A stretch of DNA of 64,000 nucleotides from positions 1,054,001-1,118,000 of the forward strand of contig NZ_CP078093.1 of NCBI RefSeq assembly GCF_019203185.1, in the 5' to 3' direction. The DNA comes from Crassaminicella indica. Its GTDB lineage: Bacteria; Bacillota; Clostridia; Peptostreptococcales; Thermotaleaceae. Positions 1-8,170 of the stretch are shown here, in pieces; position 1 is the stretch's first letter, and the number at the start of each line of letters is the position of its first letter. Made by a program: the position numbers and the translations under genes. The notes beneath the pieces are model-generated. The model was not told the DNA's origin. It saw only the letters and a list, made by a program, of their open reading frames with translations, and did not search any database.

Positions 1-1
1 T

Positions 2-859
2 GCTGCATCTATATTTACCAATGCTATAGCTTATATTGTTGATGAGACAGATCATACAAATAGAAGTAAAGCTATAGCTTATTATACAGCTATAACGGGT
101 TTTGGAGTAGCATTAGGATATTTAGTTGGTGGATACATAGGTGTAAATGATTACCATCATGCTTTTATTTTTCAATCACTAGGACTTATTATACATGCTA
201 TAATAGTTTATTTTCTTTTACCAGAAAGTAATGTGAAGATTGAGGATGTAAAAACATCAAAAAATTTTATCTTTCAAATAAAAGATGATTTTAAAAAATA
301 TATGCCTACAGCTTTAGGAACATTACTTTTAGTTGTATTCTTCACATCATTTTCATTTATTGCTTATTCTACAGGTATAAATTATTTCTTAAAGAAATAT
401 TTGAATTTAAATCCATTGCAAATAGGGTATTATATGGCTCTTACAGGTATTATAGGTATGATTGCCAATGTTTATTTAACGCCAAGAATATCAAGAAAAT
501 ATGGTGATAAAAAATCACTTAAATATGTATTATTGGTTACGGGTATTACCCTTATTATTCTTTCAATGATAGATAAATTACTATCGCCAATTTCAATTAT
601 TGTATTTTTAATATTTGTATTTTTTATTTCTATGTTTAAGCCACTGCTACAAACAATGGTATCAAACTTAAGCAAGAATGAGCATGGTAAAATCATGGGA
701 CTTCAAAATTCTGCTAACTCTGTGGGAATGGTTGGAGGCTCTTTATTTGCTGGAACTTTATTAGATATATATCCTAAAATACCTTTTATGATGGCTGCTA
801 TTATATTTATCGTATCTTATCTGATAATTTTATTTAGCAATAAGTTAAAAAAGATATGA
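2..859 (+). CDS. MFS transporter, C-terminal part (5' end outside window)
   Basis: The reading frame is open from base 2 with no start, so the N-terminal part lies upstream of the window; a GTG at 233 is internal. About 285 codons are visible. They encode long hydrophobic helices separated by short charged loops, with the cytoplasmic-loop pattern typical of the major facilitator superfamily (a PRISRKYGDKKS loop after a helix, and a glycine-rich helix GLQNSANSVGMVGGSLFAG near the end). MFS carriers of this type are proton-driven drug or metabolite exporters in the cell membrane. Substrate cannot be told. The gene ends at a strong bidirectional hairpin shared with the convergent arsenite-type carrier gene. 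Confidence 0.85.
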   Translation, partial: AASIFTNAIAYIVDETDHTNRSKAIAYYTAITGFGVALGYLVGGYIGVNDYHHAFIFQSLGLIIHAIIVYFLLPESNVKIEDVKTSKNFIFQIKDDFKKYMPTALGTLLLVVFFTSFSFIAYSTGINYFLKKYLNLNPLQIGYYMALTGIIGMIANVYLTPRISRKYGDKKSLKYVLLVTGITLIILSMIDKLLSPISIIVFLIFVFFISMFKPLLQTMVSNLSKNEHGKIMGLQNSANSVGMVGGSLFAGTLLDIYPKIPFMMAAIIFIVSYLIILFSNKLKKI

Positions 860-881
860 TTATTATATTGCTTTAAAATAC

Positions 882-915
882 AAAAAGATGTCTCAAAAGT
901 TGGAGACATCTTTTC
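882..915. terminator. Bidirectional intrinsic terminator
   Basis: AAAAGATGTCTC and GAGACATCTTTT form a 12-bp perfect stem around an 8-nt loop, with A and T runs on both sides. It sits between two convergent genes, so it can serve the MFS gene and the carrier gene on the minus strand. Confidence 0.85.
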
Positions 916-942
916 ATATAGAGAAAATATTGAAAATAATTG

Positions 943-1899
943 TTATACAGATTTTTTCTGTACTAGCTTTATATACCATGCAGCCATTTGTACTTGAAAA
1001 ATATAGGCAACTGCAATAATTAATGCGATGTTTGAACCTTCAGATGAAAATGCAGTCATAGCAATAGCTAATGCAACGCTAAGATTCCTCATCACTGTAC
1101 CATAAACTAAAGCTATAGAATCTTCCCATGAGAAAAAGAAACGTCCGATCATTGTTGTAATGGTAAAATTGATTAAATAAAACAAAATAATTGGTATTAT
1201 AAGCAAAATTATTATAGAAGGATTATTAATAATTGTCTTTGCTTTTAATGATGTTGCAACGAAGATGATTCCTATTACACCAAGACTTGATAAAAGAGGA
1301 AAACGCATCTTCCATTTACTGTTGTATTGTTCAAGTCCAATATTATTAATCATTATATATCGAAGTGTAGCTCCTGCAATCATTGGAATTAATACTACAA
1401 TAAGAATTTGTCGTATAATTTTAAACATTGGTATAGCTACAGTAGTACCTAGATACATTTTTAAAACTAGAGGAGCTATTAGTGCACTAAGTAAAAGCGC
1501 AACAATAGTAATTTTAATTGCAGCATGTATATTTCCTTTAGCAAATCCAGTCCAAGAAATGGTCATTCCTGAAGTAGGGAGTACGGACATCAGCATAAAG
1601 CCTACAAAAATCATAGGTTGGTTTTTGAAAAATATTGAGCCGATGCAAAAAGCAATAAATGGAATTAAGATAAAATTTATCCCTTGAGAGGAGACAATTA
1701 ATGCTCCATTGCCTTTATTAAGTAATTCTTTGTAATTTAAATTGACCATCATTGGAAAAACCATCAAAAAAGTAAGAGGGATGATGAACATACTTAAAAA
1801 TTTTGAATCAAAAAAATAACCAAAAATCAAACCAAGCACCATAGATGCAAGAATACTTTTTGCAAGGTGTTTTTTTAATATTTTTAATAGATTCCACAT
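943..1899 (-). CDS. Bile acid:sodium symporter / ACR3-like arsenite-type carrier
   Basis: A 318-residue membrane protein with about ten hydrophobic helices, the size and layout of the BASS superfamily that includes the arsenite exporter ACR3. The fourth helix carries PTSGMTISWTGFAKGN, which resembles the ACR3 helix with a conserved W and KG(N/D), but the usual ACR3 thiolate Cys in this helix is not visible, so the substrate is open. I place the start at ATG 1899, behind AAAGG. The longer reading to 1950 would run into the palindrome at 1931-1974, which looks like an operator. An ArsR-family gene lies upstream on the same strand. Other options are a bile-acid or organic-anion carrier. Confidence 0.75.
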   Translation of the reverse strand: MWNLLKILKKHLAKSILASMVLGLIFGYFFDSKFLSMFIIPLTFLMVFPMMVNLNYKELLNKGNGALIVSSQGINFILIPFIAFCIGSIFFKNQPMIFVGFMLMSVLPTSGMTISWTGFAKGNIHAAIKITIVALLLSALIAPLVLKMYLGTTVAIPMFKIIRQILIVVLIPMIAGATLRYIMINNIGLEQYNSKWKMRFPLLSSLGVIGIIFVATSLKAKTIINNPSIIILLIIPIILFYLINFTITTMIGRFFFSWEDSIALVYGTVMRNLSVALAIAMTAFSSEGSNIALIIAVAYIFQVQMAAWYIKLVQKKSV

Positions 1900-1930
1900 T
1901 AGTAATCGCCAGCCTTTCAAAAATATATAC

Positions 1931-1974
1931 ATATATATCGTTATATTCAAATATTAAAATATAACGATATATAT
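1931..1974. promoter_or_regulatory. 17-bp perfect inverted repeat, probable ArsR-type operator
   Basis: ATATATATCGTTATATT (1931-1947) is exactly mirrored at 1958-1974 with a 10-nt spacer, just upstream of the carrier start. ArsR-family repressors bind AT-rich palindromes, and an ArsR gene lies nearby. It differs in sequence from the palindrome in front of that arsR gene, so shared control is only inferred. Confidence 0.55.
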
Positions 1975-2156
1975 ATATTACATAAGCTTTTATAATATGT
2001 CAATAATGAAAATCATTTAGGAAAACAATAATTACTGTGTAAGCTTTATATAATTCAGATAAATCAACATATAAAGGTTTATCTATAGTATAACCAAATA
2101 ATTGTATATAATGTTAATATCTGATTTTATTAGACTTATGGTAAGAATACTATCAA

Positions 2157-2302
2157 ATCCCACGGTTTTAACGTGGGATTAAAGCTCATTTTTTATAATT
2201 TGAAATTATGATATAATGAGAAATATAGAGTTGCACTTTGAGGATTGGATAGAATATGTGGTTGCACAAATTTCAACGAAGTAAGAGGGGTGTAGTTCAC
2301 GA
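2157..2302. mobile_element. Short IS200/IS605-derived remnant or MITE-like element
   Basis: A hairpin AATCCCACG...CGTGGGATT (2157-2180) resembles an IS605-type left-end hairpin. About 100 bp later comes AAGTAAGAGGGGTGTAGTTC (2280-2299), which is nearly identical to the element end at 55993-56012 that follows a TnpB C-terminal remnant. No transposase coding is seen between. This suggests an internally deleted, non-autonomous copy. Confidence 0.45.
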
Positions 2303-2304
2303 TT

Positions 2305-2334
2305 AAGAAAAAAGAGACGTTTATTGCGTCTCTT
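2305..2334 (-). terminator. Intrinsic terminator of the arsR-family gene
   Basis: AAGAGACG and CGTCTCTT form an 8-bp stem around a 7-nt loop; on the minus strand it is followed by a run of T. It lies just after the stop of the minus-strand regulator gene. Confidence 0.75.
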
Positions 2335-2362
2335 AAAATTGCTATTGAATGTTTTAAAAAAA

Positions 2363-2647
2363 TCAAAATAATATTCGAATGATTTCTTTTATCTGATCAT
2401 TTTTAATTGAATAAATGATTTCTGTACCTTGTCTTTTGCCAACAATGATATTTGCAGATTTTAATTTTGAAATATGCTGTGATATAGTTGATTGTGGTTT
2501 ATCTAAACAATTGTGCATATCTGTTACATTAGTAGGTCCATTATGATATAGTGTCTGGATAATACAGAGTCTAACTGGATGAGCTAATGCTTTGAGTATT
2601 TCTGCTTTTTGTTCAAAAATTTCAGAATTTGTTTTATATGTTTGCAC
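2363..2647 (-). CDS. ArsR-family winged-helix transcriptional regulator
   Basis: A 94-residue protein of normal ArsR/SmtB length. It has the family signature ALAHPVRLCIIQTL, the recognition helix KPQSTISQHISKLK and the wing IVGKRQGTEIIYSI. The classic metal motif ELCVCDL is absent; Cys residues occur at RLCII and HNCLD. It could sense As(III), another metal or a thiol/redox signal through these two Cys, which is inference. The gene is followed by its own terminator and then, about 460 bp away on the same strand, the ACR3-like carrier. A palindrome at 2689-2714 in front of the gene suggests autoregulation. Confidence 0.85.
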   Translation of the reverse strand: MQTYKTNSEIFEQKAEILKALAHPVRLCIIQTLYHNGPTNVTDMHNCLDKPQSTISQHISKLKSANIIVGKRQGTEIIYSIKNDQIKEIIRILF

Positions 2648-2688
2648 AGAAATATCCCCTCCGATAACATAATATTTTTATATCTTAT

Positions 2689-2714
2689 ATCTGTATATTA
2701 TAATATATAGATAT
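2689..2714. promoter_or_regulatory. Imperfect palindrome upstream of the ArsR-family gene
   Basis: ATATCT at 2689-2694 mirrors AGATAT at 2709-2714 within an AT-rich interrupted dyad, about 40 bp upstream of the regulator start. Position and dyad form fit an ArsR operator; the regulator presumably represses itself from here. Confidence 0.45.
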
Positions 2715-2800
2715 AATGTTTTCAATAAATTTAATTATTTTTAATGATCTATAAAATGGATATTGTAAGTCTAAAATATTATTATTAGGAAGTGGTAGAC

Positions 2801-3253
2801 ATGGAACGAATATATATGAAAGAAGCTTTAATAGAAGCTAAAAAAGCTATGGAAATAGAAGAAGTGCCTATCGGTGCAGTGATTGTAAAAGATGGAAATA
2901 TAATAGCAAGAGCACATAATTTGAGAGAAAGAAGTAAAGACCCAACTAGTCATGCAGAGATTTTAGCTATTCGTGAAGCTTCCAAAGCTTTAGGGGGGTG
3001 GCGTCTTATTGGATGTGATCTTTATGTAACTGTAGAACCTTGTCCTATGTGTGCAGGGGCTATTATGTTATCTAGAATAGATAGACTGATCATAGGAACT
3101 ATGGATCCTAAAGGTGGTGCTGCAGGATCTATATTAAATATTGTTGAAGATGAGCGATTTAATCATCAAACAGAGGTTATAAGAGGTGTGATGCAGGAGG
3201 AATGTGCTGCTGTGATGAAGGAGTTTTTTAGAAATTTAAGGAAAAGAAAATAA
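2801..3253 (+). CDS. tadA: tRNA-specific adenosine-34 deaminase TadA
   Basis: A 150-residue zinc deaminase that converts adenosine to inosine at the wobble position of tRNA-Arg(ACG), acting in the cytoplasm. The zinc and catalytic motifs are complete: SHAEI (His ligand and catalytic Glu) and EPCPMCAGAI (two Cys ligands). TadA features are EEVPIGAV near the N-terminus and FF.NLR at the C-terminus. The ATG at 2801 is preferred over the GTG at 2792 because the GTG overlaps the ribosome site AGGAAGTGG. Length is normal. The next gene is convergent on the other strand. Confidence 0.95.
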   Translation: MERIYMKEALIEAKKAMEIEEVPIGAVIVKDGNIIARAHNLRERSKDPTSHAEILAIREASKALGGWRLIGCDLYVTVEPCPMCAGAIMLSRIDRLIIGTMDPKGGAAGSILNIVEDERFNHQTEVIRGVMQEECAAVMKEFFRNLRKRK

Positions 3254-3271
3254 GATCAAGCCATTGTTTTT

Positions 3272-4000
3272 TTAATCAAAATTAGTAAGTATTAAAGAAC
3301 TAAGCAGTCCGAGGGCTGATATAAGTCCAACAATAGGACCTCCTTCTTCATAAGCTTCTGGCATCATAGTGGAGGAAACCATAGAGACAATTCCTCCAGC
3401 TGCAAAAGCTTTAATAGCTGCAATTAAGTTAGAAGATGTATTTTTCAAAAAAACGAAACCACACAAGGAGCTTAGGAGTGAAAGGATTAAAACCATTAAC
3501 CATAAAAAAAGAATCTTACTATTCTTATAGCCACCTTTTTTTAATCCAATACTACTGGATAACCCTTCAGGGAAATTGCTTATAAAGATAGCAACTACCA
3601 AAAGCCAGCTTACTTTTTTTTGACCTATCATACTGATTCCAATAATCATAGATTCAGGAACTGCATCCATTAGAGTACCGATAAAGATTGCTAATCCTGA
3701 ATTTTCCTTTGACTTTTCTGATGAACGCTTTCGTTGATGACCTCCTTTGTGTACAACGATTAAGTCTAAAATAGTAAATAAAAAAGCACCAAAAATAAAA
3801 CCCATTGCTGTAATGTTTATGCTACCGTCTTTAACTGCTTCAATAAGAAGTTCGAAGGAAGCTGCACCTATTAAAACACCTGTGCCAAATGCCATAATAA
3901 GCCCTATTATGAATTTTTTCATATTAAAATAAATGCCTATTAAAGATCCAATAAATACTGAAGAACCAGCGATTCCTCCCCAAATAGCTGCTTTCCACAT
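3272..4000 (-). CDS. ZIP-family metal transporter
   Basis: A 242-residue membrane protein with about eight hydrophobic helices, matching the ZIP (zinc/iron permease) family, which moves divalent metal into the cytoplasm. Family metal-site helices are visible as DAVPESMIIGI and NFPEGLSSSIG, and a third conserved segment reads MMPEAYEEGG. A charged His/Lys/Arg loop (VVHKGGHQRKRSSEKSKE) lies between helices 3 and 4, as in other ZIPs. The ATG at 4000 has GAAAGGTAGG six bases upstream; the TTG at 4018 would overlap that site. Metal specificity is not readable. Confidence 0.88.
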   Translation of the reverse strand: MWKAAIWGGIAGSSVFIGSLIGIYFNMKKFIIGLIMAFGTGVLIGAASFELLIEAVKDGSINITAMGFIFGAFLFTILDLIVVHKGGHQRKRSSEKSKENSGLAIFIGTLMDAVPESMIIGISMIGQKKVSWLLVVAIFISNFPEGLSSSIGLKKGGYKNSKILFLWLMVLILSLLSSLCGFVFLKNTSSNLIAAIKAFAAGGIVSMVSSTMMPEAYEEGGPIVGLISALGLLSSLILTNFD

Positions 4001-4158
4001 ACTAAACCTACCTTTCAAAGAGTAGAGAAAAATTATTTTTATTTAGTATGCCACCGAATAATTTTTTTATCTCTTTTTTTTTATCTCTAAAAAACTCTGC
4101 GTAATAAATTTTTGAATGGTTATAATAAAAAATATGGTCTTACTTGGAGGGATGATTT

Positions 4159-4734
4159 TTGATATTACAGCATTATATTCAAGATGCATTAGATCTTGCT
4201 GTTACTAGAGATCCTAAGAAAATTAATAAAGCTATTGAACTTATGGATACTGCATTAAGAGAATTTCATAAAGATAAATTTTCTTTAACAAGAGCTTATA
4301 GTACAAAAGGGTTGATTTATGAATATTATTCGAGGGATTTTTATAGAGCTTATGAATGTTACACCAAGTGGGGAGAAATAGGAGGGAAGCTAAAAGGATA
4401 TGAATTTGACAGAATAAGATCCTTCATGAGAGCAAATAAATTTCAATATTCTAAAAAGTTTTTTTCTCTTGTAGAGGATATGCAAAAAGTTCAGATACAT
4501 ATACCCACTAAGCAAATCCGGTTTTGGATGTCTATAGCAGCTACTATTATCTATTCATATGAAGCAAGATATGATGCTGCAAAACAAATGGCTAAAGGAG
4601 CAATTTTTATTTTCAATGAAAAAGAAACATCTTTAAAGACTATGTTAAAATCAAACAAGCTTTTAGATCATATAGATGTTACAGAAGAAGAGATGAAATT
4701 AGTGTGGCAGTTTGCCAAAAAGGGAAAAATATAA
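4159..4734 (+). CDS. Helical TPR-like protein of unknown function
   Basis: A 191-residue soluble protein that I do not recognise. It is almost all alpha-helical. Repeated pairs such as INKAIELMDTALREF, AYECYTKWGEIG and YDAAKQMAKGAIFIF look like tetratricopeptide-type helix pairs, suggesting a protein-binding scaffold. No enzyme motif, signal peptide or membrane segment is seen. Translation starts at TTG 4159 with GGAGGG seven bases upstream. It is a single gene with its own terminator. Confidence 0.75.
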   Translation: MILQHYIQDALDLAVTRDPKKINKAIELMDTALREFHKDKFSLTRAYSTKGLIYEYYSRDFYRAYECYTKWGEIGGKLKGYEFDRIRSFMRANKFQYSKKFFSLVEDMQKVQIHIPTKQIRFWMSIAATIIYSYEARYDAAKQMAKGAIFIFNEKETSLKTMLKSNKLLDHIDVTEEEMKLVWQFAKKGKI

Positions 4735-4746
4735 TGTGATTGTGAG

Positions 4747-4779
4747 AACTTTCTATTCAAATAAATAGGAAGTTTTTTA
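4747..4779 (+). terminator. Intrinsic terminator
   Basis: AACTTTCTATT pairs with AATAGGAAGTT (one bulge), followed by TTTTTT, just after the TPR-like gene. Confidence 0.75.
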
Positions 4780-4890
4780 TTTGTATTAAATAGTTATAGA
4801 TTTTGCAAAGAATCGACAAACATATAAATAATACGACAAAAATGTAGCATCGTGTTATAATGGAGGTGATTGCAAAAATAAGGAAATGGA

Positions 4891-6063
4891 GTGAGAAACT
4901 TGTCAAAAAAACATTATCTTTTAATCATCATAGCATTTCTATTAGTTTTAACAGCTTGTGCAAAAGAACAAGTTGTCAAGACAAGTCAAGAAAAAACTGT
5001 AGGGACTGAGGCTGTAGCAGATGTGAAAGGAAATTTAAAGGTGCATTTTATTGATGTAGGGCAGGCAGATAGCATACTTATTGAAAATGGTGAAAATAAT
5101 ATGCTTATTGATGCAGGAAATAATATGGATTCCGATTTGGTTGTTAATTATTTAAAAAGGGAAGGCATAAAAAAGTTGGATTATGTTATAGGAACGCATC
5201 CTCATGAAGACCATATAGGAGGATTAGATGCAGTGATAAATACTTTTGATATAGGAAAAGTTTACATGCCAAAGGTTACCCATAATAGTAAAACCTTTAA
5301 AGATGTAGTTACGGCAATAAAAAATAAAGGATTAAAAATAACGACTCCTGTAGTTGGGAGTAAAATAGTATTAGGAGATGCACAAGGGGTTATTCTTGCA
5401 CCAAATAGCAAAGAATATAAGGATTATAATAATTATTCTATTGTACTGAAATTAACATATGGCAATACTTCCTTTTTATTTACAGGAGATGCAGAAGATA
5501 TTTCAGAAGAGGAAATGATACGCAAAGGCTTTGATTTATCAGCAGATGTATTAAAAGTTGGACACCACGGGAGCCATTCTTCTACAACTTTAGAATTTTT
5601 AAATAAAGTAAATCCTGCATATGCTGTAATTATGTGTGAAACAGGAAATGATTATGGACATCCTCATAAGGAAACAATGGATAAATTGAAAAATAAAAAT
5701 ATTCCTGTTTATAGAACAGATGAAAATGGAACGATTATTGCAGTAAGTGATGGAGAAAAAATTAAATTTAATGTAAATCCAGGGGATTATAGTTATGGTA
5801 GAGGAAGCAATACTGAAAAAGCTAGTATAAATAAAAATAAGTCAAGTCAAGACAATATATTTACAGCGAAAGCAGAAAGCTATGAAGAAAAAGCATATGT
5901 TGATAAAAATGGAAATGGCTTAATAAAAGGAAATATTAATAGTAAAGGAGAAAAAATATATCATATGCCTGATGGAGCTTATTATAAAAAAGTAAATGCA
6001 GAAGTTTTATTTAAGACAGAAAGGGAAGCTCAGGAAGCCGGATTTAGAAAATCTAAAAAGTAG
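4891..6063 (+). CDS. ComEC-like metallo-beta-lactamase-fold lipoprotein
   Basis: A 390-residue surface lipoprotein: a signal peptide ending in the lipobox LTAC (Cys about residue 23), then a metallo-beta-lactamase domain of the ComEC C-terminal type (about residues 48-300) with the metal motif THPHEDHIGG, FTGDA and VGHHGSHSS. ComEC-type domains hydrolyse nucleic acid or phosphoesters; here it is secreted without the ComEC channel. A C-terminal module (about residues 335-390: DKNGNGLIKGN, MPDGAYY, FKTEREAQEAGFRKSKK) resembles small cell-surface or nuclease-tail domains. The start is GTG 4891 or TTG 4900; both have usable ribosome sites. A DUF3006 gene follows after 8 bp, a frequent pairing. 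Confidence 0.88.
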   Translation: MRNLSKKHYLLIIIAFLLVLTACAKEQVVKTSQEKTVGTEAVADVKGNLKVHFIDVGQADSILIENGENNMLIDAGNNMDSDLVVNYLKREGIKKLDYVIGTHPHEDHIGGLDAVINTFDIGKVYMPKVTHNSKTFKDVVTAIKNKGLKITTPVVGSKIVLGDAQGVILAPNSKEYKDYNNYSIVLKLTYGNTSFLFTGDAEDISEEEMIRKGFDLSADVLKVGHHGSHSSTTLEFLNKVNPAYAVIMCETGNDYGHPHKETMDKLKNKNIPVYRTDENGTIIAVSDGEKIKFNVNPGDYSYGRGSNTEKASINKNKSSQDNIFTAKAESYEEKAYVDKNGNGLIKGNINSKGEKIYHMPDGAYYKKVNAEVLFKTEREAQEAGFRKSKK

Positions 6064-6071
6064 GTGATCGT

Positions 6072-6284
6072 ATGTATTTGGTTATAGATCGATTTGAAGA
6101 AAGCACTGCTGTGTGTGAAAGAGAAGATGGAAATATAATAAATATTGAAAGAAGTAAAATCCCATATGCTGCAAAGGAAGGAGATGTACTAGTAATAAGT
6201 GGAAATAGTATTCGTATTGATTATGAAAAAACCTTGAAAAGAAAAAAGGAAATAGAAACAATAGTTGAGGATTTGTGGGAATAA
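6072..6284 (+). CDS. DUF3006 family protein
   Basis: A 70-residue protein with the DUF3006 pattern: MYLVIDRFE at the start, a small beta-rich core (VCEREDGNIINIER, KEGDVLVI) and a charged helix at the end (KKEIETIVEDLWE). DUF3006 has no established function. It very often follows ComEC-like metallo-beta-lactamase genes, as here, with an 8-bp gap and one terminator after both, so the pair is one operon. A role in handling the secreted hydrolase or its product is inference. Confidence 0.85.
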   Translation: MYLVIDRFEESTAVCEREDGNIINIERSKIPYAAKEGDVLVISGNSIRIDYEKTLKRKKEIETIVEDLWE

Positions 6285-6286
6285 TA

Positions 6287-6313
6287 GGCGTCAGTGCATA
6301 CTGACGCCTTTGA
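6287..6313. terminator. Intrinsic terminator
   Basis: GGCGTCAGT pairs with ACTGACGCC around a 4-nt loop, followed by TTT. It lies between convergent genes. Confidence 0.8.
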
Positions 6314-6319
6314 TGTAAA

Positions 6320-6664
6320 CTACATAGTTGCTTTTTTTGCTAAAGGGTCTTCACCATATTGGTTAGGACCATCTGTTCCTTTTTTAAATAATAAAAGAAA
6401 ACCTAAATAAATATTGTAAAGGGGAATCAATAATAAAAACCAATGAGTTCCAGGTCTTTCAATATCATGTAGTCTTTGAACTGCAAGGCAGATTGATAAT
6501 GCTACATAAGCAATATACATAAGAATATATATAATGAATGCAAATGTATTTTCTGTAAGTGCATAAATTATTTGAGGGATCATAGTAATTAAACCAGCTA
6601 AGAAAATATATCCACAATATGCTAATCGATTGATTCTCCCATTAAAAGTAAAAAACCTTCCCAT
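6320..6664 (-). CDS. DUF805 inner-membrane protein
   Basis: A 114-residue membrane protein of the DUF805 (YhaH-like) family. It begins FTFNGRINRLAYCGYIF (the family start is F.GR..R..YW), has three hydrophobic helices, the conserved segment AVQRLHDIERPGTHW, and a polar C-terminal tail with GTDGPNQYGEDP, the family's typical ending. The molecular function of DUF805 is not known. An AGGAGGTGA ribosome site lies directly upstream. It is a single gene. Confidence 0.9.
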   Translation of the reverse strand: MGRFFTFNGRINRLAYCGYIFLAGLITMIPQIIYALTENTFAFIIYILMYIAYVALSICLAVQRLHDIERPGTHWFLLLIPLYNIYLGFLLLFKKGTDGPNQYGEDPLAKKATM

Positions 6665-6772
6665 ATATATTCACCTCCTCTCAAAATAACAATAATTGAA
6701 TATAATGGATAACATAAGCTATTATACTGTTTTTTAGAAATTATTACAATAATTTTTTTAATTCTTATTTCC

Positions 6773-6812
6773 TTGTTTGAACGAAGTGAGTTTTGAAGTT
6801 GTTTATCTATAG
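6773..6812 (-). repeat. Remnant of the ~235-bp palindromic repeat family
   Basis: The 40 bases contain the central segment of the repeat (TTTGAACGAAGTGAGTTTTG, identical to bases 16267-16286) joined directly to the element's terminal motif GAAGTTGTTTA. The join falls at a shared CTTCAAAA, so this looks like an internal-deletion product between two similar stretches of one copy. Confidence 0.6.
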
Positions 6813-6919
6813 AATGAAATAAAGGTAGTTATAAAATAATTTTTTAGAGGATTTTTAAAATTTTTGTCAAATATAAAATAATGTTAAATTCAAACAAAAT
6901 AAGGGGGAATTCTTTTCTA

Positions 6920-8062
6920 ATGAATATTTTTAAAGATTTGGTTAAAATTACTATTGTTTTATTGTGTATACTATTTATTCCTTCAATAAATTATGCACAA
7001 GAAATTGTAAAAGGAACTGTTATTGATAAAAATACAGTTTTATGTAAAGAGCCTAAGTCTTCTTCACAAAGTTTAGATTTTTTAGGGTTTGGTGAGGAAG
7101 TGTTTATTGAAGAGAATCAGGGAAAATGGTATAGAGTTTCTACAAGTGATGGAATGTTTGGCTGGGTTCATAGTGAATGTATTTTGGTTAAGGATAAGAA
7201 TGAAAAATTAATAGAAAATGGAATTGTTAATATAGGAACTATAGAAGTACGAAAAGAACCAAATATTAGTTCTGATATTATGGGAAGAGTAGGGTTTGCA
7301 ACAAAAGTAGCAGTATTAGAAAAAAAAGGAGACTGGTACCAATTAGGTATGGGAGATGAAGTAATTGGTTGGGTACCTTCTGAATATATTATTACTACGC
7401 CTGTTTATAAAAAAGCTAAAATTATGTCTGAAAAGGGAGCTGTTTATGAAAAACCATCAAAGGATAGTAAGCTCATAAAAGAATTGGATAAAAACTATAT
7501 TGTAAAGATTGATGATTATGAAGATGGTTATTTTCATATTATGTGGGGAAAAAAAGGAGAAGGTTTTATTTATGCAAACGAAGTAAAGCTTATTCATGAA
7601 GACTTTTTTTACGAAGCTTTTGCAAAAAAAGAAGTTAAGGAAAAAGTTAAAGAAAAAGCAGTAAATACTTTTAAAGAAATAATAGAAAATGCTACATATC
7701 TTGGAGGCGATTATGCTGCTACAGCTTATGATTTATCTATTGCTTCTTGTGGAAAAGCTGTAGGATCAAAATATAGAGGATTTACAAGAACGGGATACAA
7801 CTTAAATGGAAAGAGTTGGAAAGAAGCGATGGTTGTTGCTGTAGATTCAAGAAAGATTCCATTAGGAAGTAAAATACTTGTATTATTTGATGAAGGTGAC
7901 TGGCGAGCAAAATATAACGGTATTTATTTAGCAGCAGATACTGGTGGAGGTGTAAAAGGAAAAACAATAGATATTTATTTGGGAGATATAGGAAATAAGC
8001 AGATGAAAGAAGTAAGAGATTTTGGAAAAACATATAATGTGAAGGTTTATCTTTTAAATTAG
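6920..8062 (+). CDS. Secreted SH3b / 3D-domain cell-wall protein
   Basis: A 380-residue exported protein. A signal peptide (hydrophobic stretch ending near INYAQE) is followed by two clear bacterial SH3 modules (about residues 32-90 and 100-160: WYRVSTSDGMFGWVHSE, WYQLGMGDEVIGWVPSE), a weaker third (about 165-225), a Lys/Glu-rich linker and a C-terminal 3D domain. The three Asp that name the 3D domain are visible in VAVDSRKIPLGS, AADTGGG and KTIDIYLG. 3D proteins (Rpf2/YabE/YuiC types) are murein hydrolases of the MltA-like fold. The start ATG 6920 follows AAGGGGGAA; the upstream ATG at 6881 lacks a ribosome site. Confidence 0.9.
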   Translation: MNIFKDLVKITIVLLCILFIPSINYAQEIVKGTVIDKNTVLCKEPKSSSQSLDFLGFGEEVFIEENQGKWYRVSTSDGMFGWVHSECILVKDKNEKLIENGIVNIGTIEVRKEPNISSDIMGRVGFATKVAVLEKKGDWYQLGMGDEVIGWVPSEYIITTPVYKKAKIMSEKGAVYEKPSKDSKLIKELDKNYIVKIDDYEDGYFHIMWGKKGEGFIYANEVKLIHEDFFYEAFAKKEVKEKVKEKAVNTFKEIIENATYLGGDYAATAYDLSIASCGKAVGSKYRGFTRTGYNLNGKSWKEAMVVAVDSRKIPLGSKILVLFDEGDWRAKYNGIYLAADTGGGVKGKTIDIYLGDIGNKQMKEVRDFGKTYNVKVYLLN

Positions 8063-8077
8063 AAAAGAAAGCTTTTT

Positions 8078-8110
8078 AAGACTTCAGAGAATGTTCTGAA
8101 GTCTTTTTAT
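8078..8110 (+). terminator. Intrinsic terminator
   Basis: AAGACTTCAG pairs exactly with CTGAAGTCTT around an 8-nt loop, followed by TTT. It separates the 3D-domain gene from the germination operon. Confidence 0.88.
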
Positions 8111-8170
8111 ATAAAGGTATGTATTGATTAAAGCTAAATGGAAAAGCTAAGGTTATGGAGGTGAATATAT

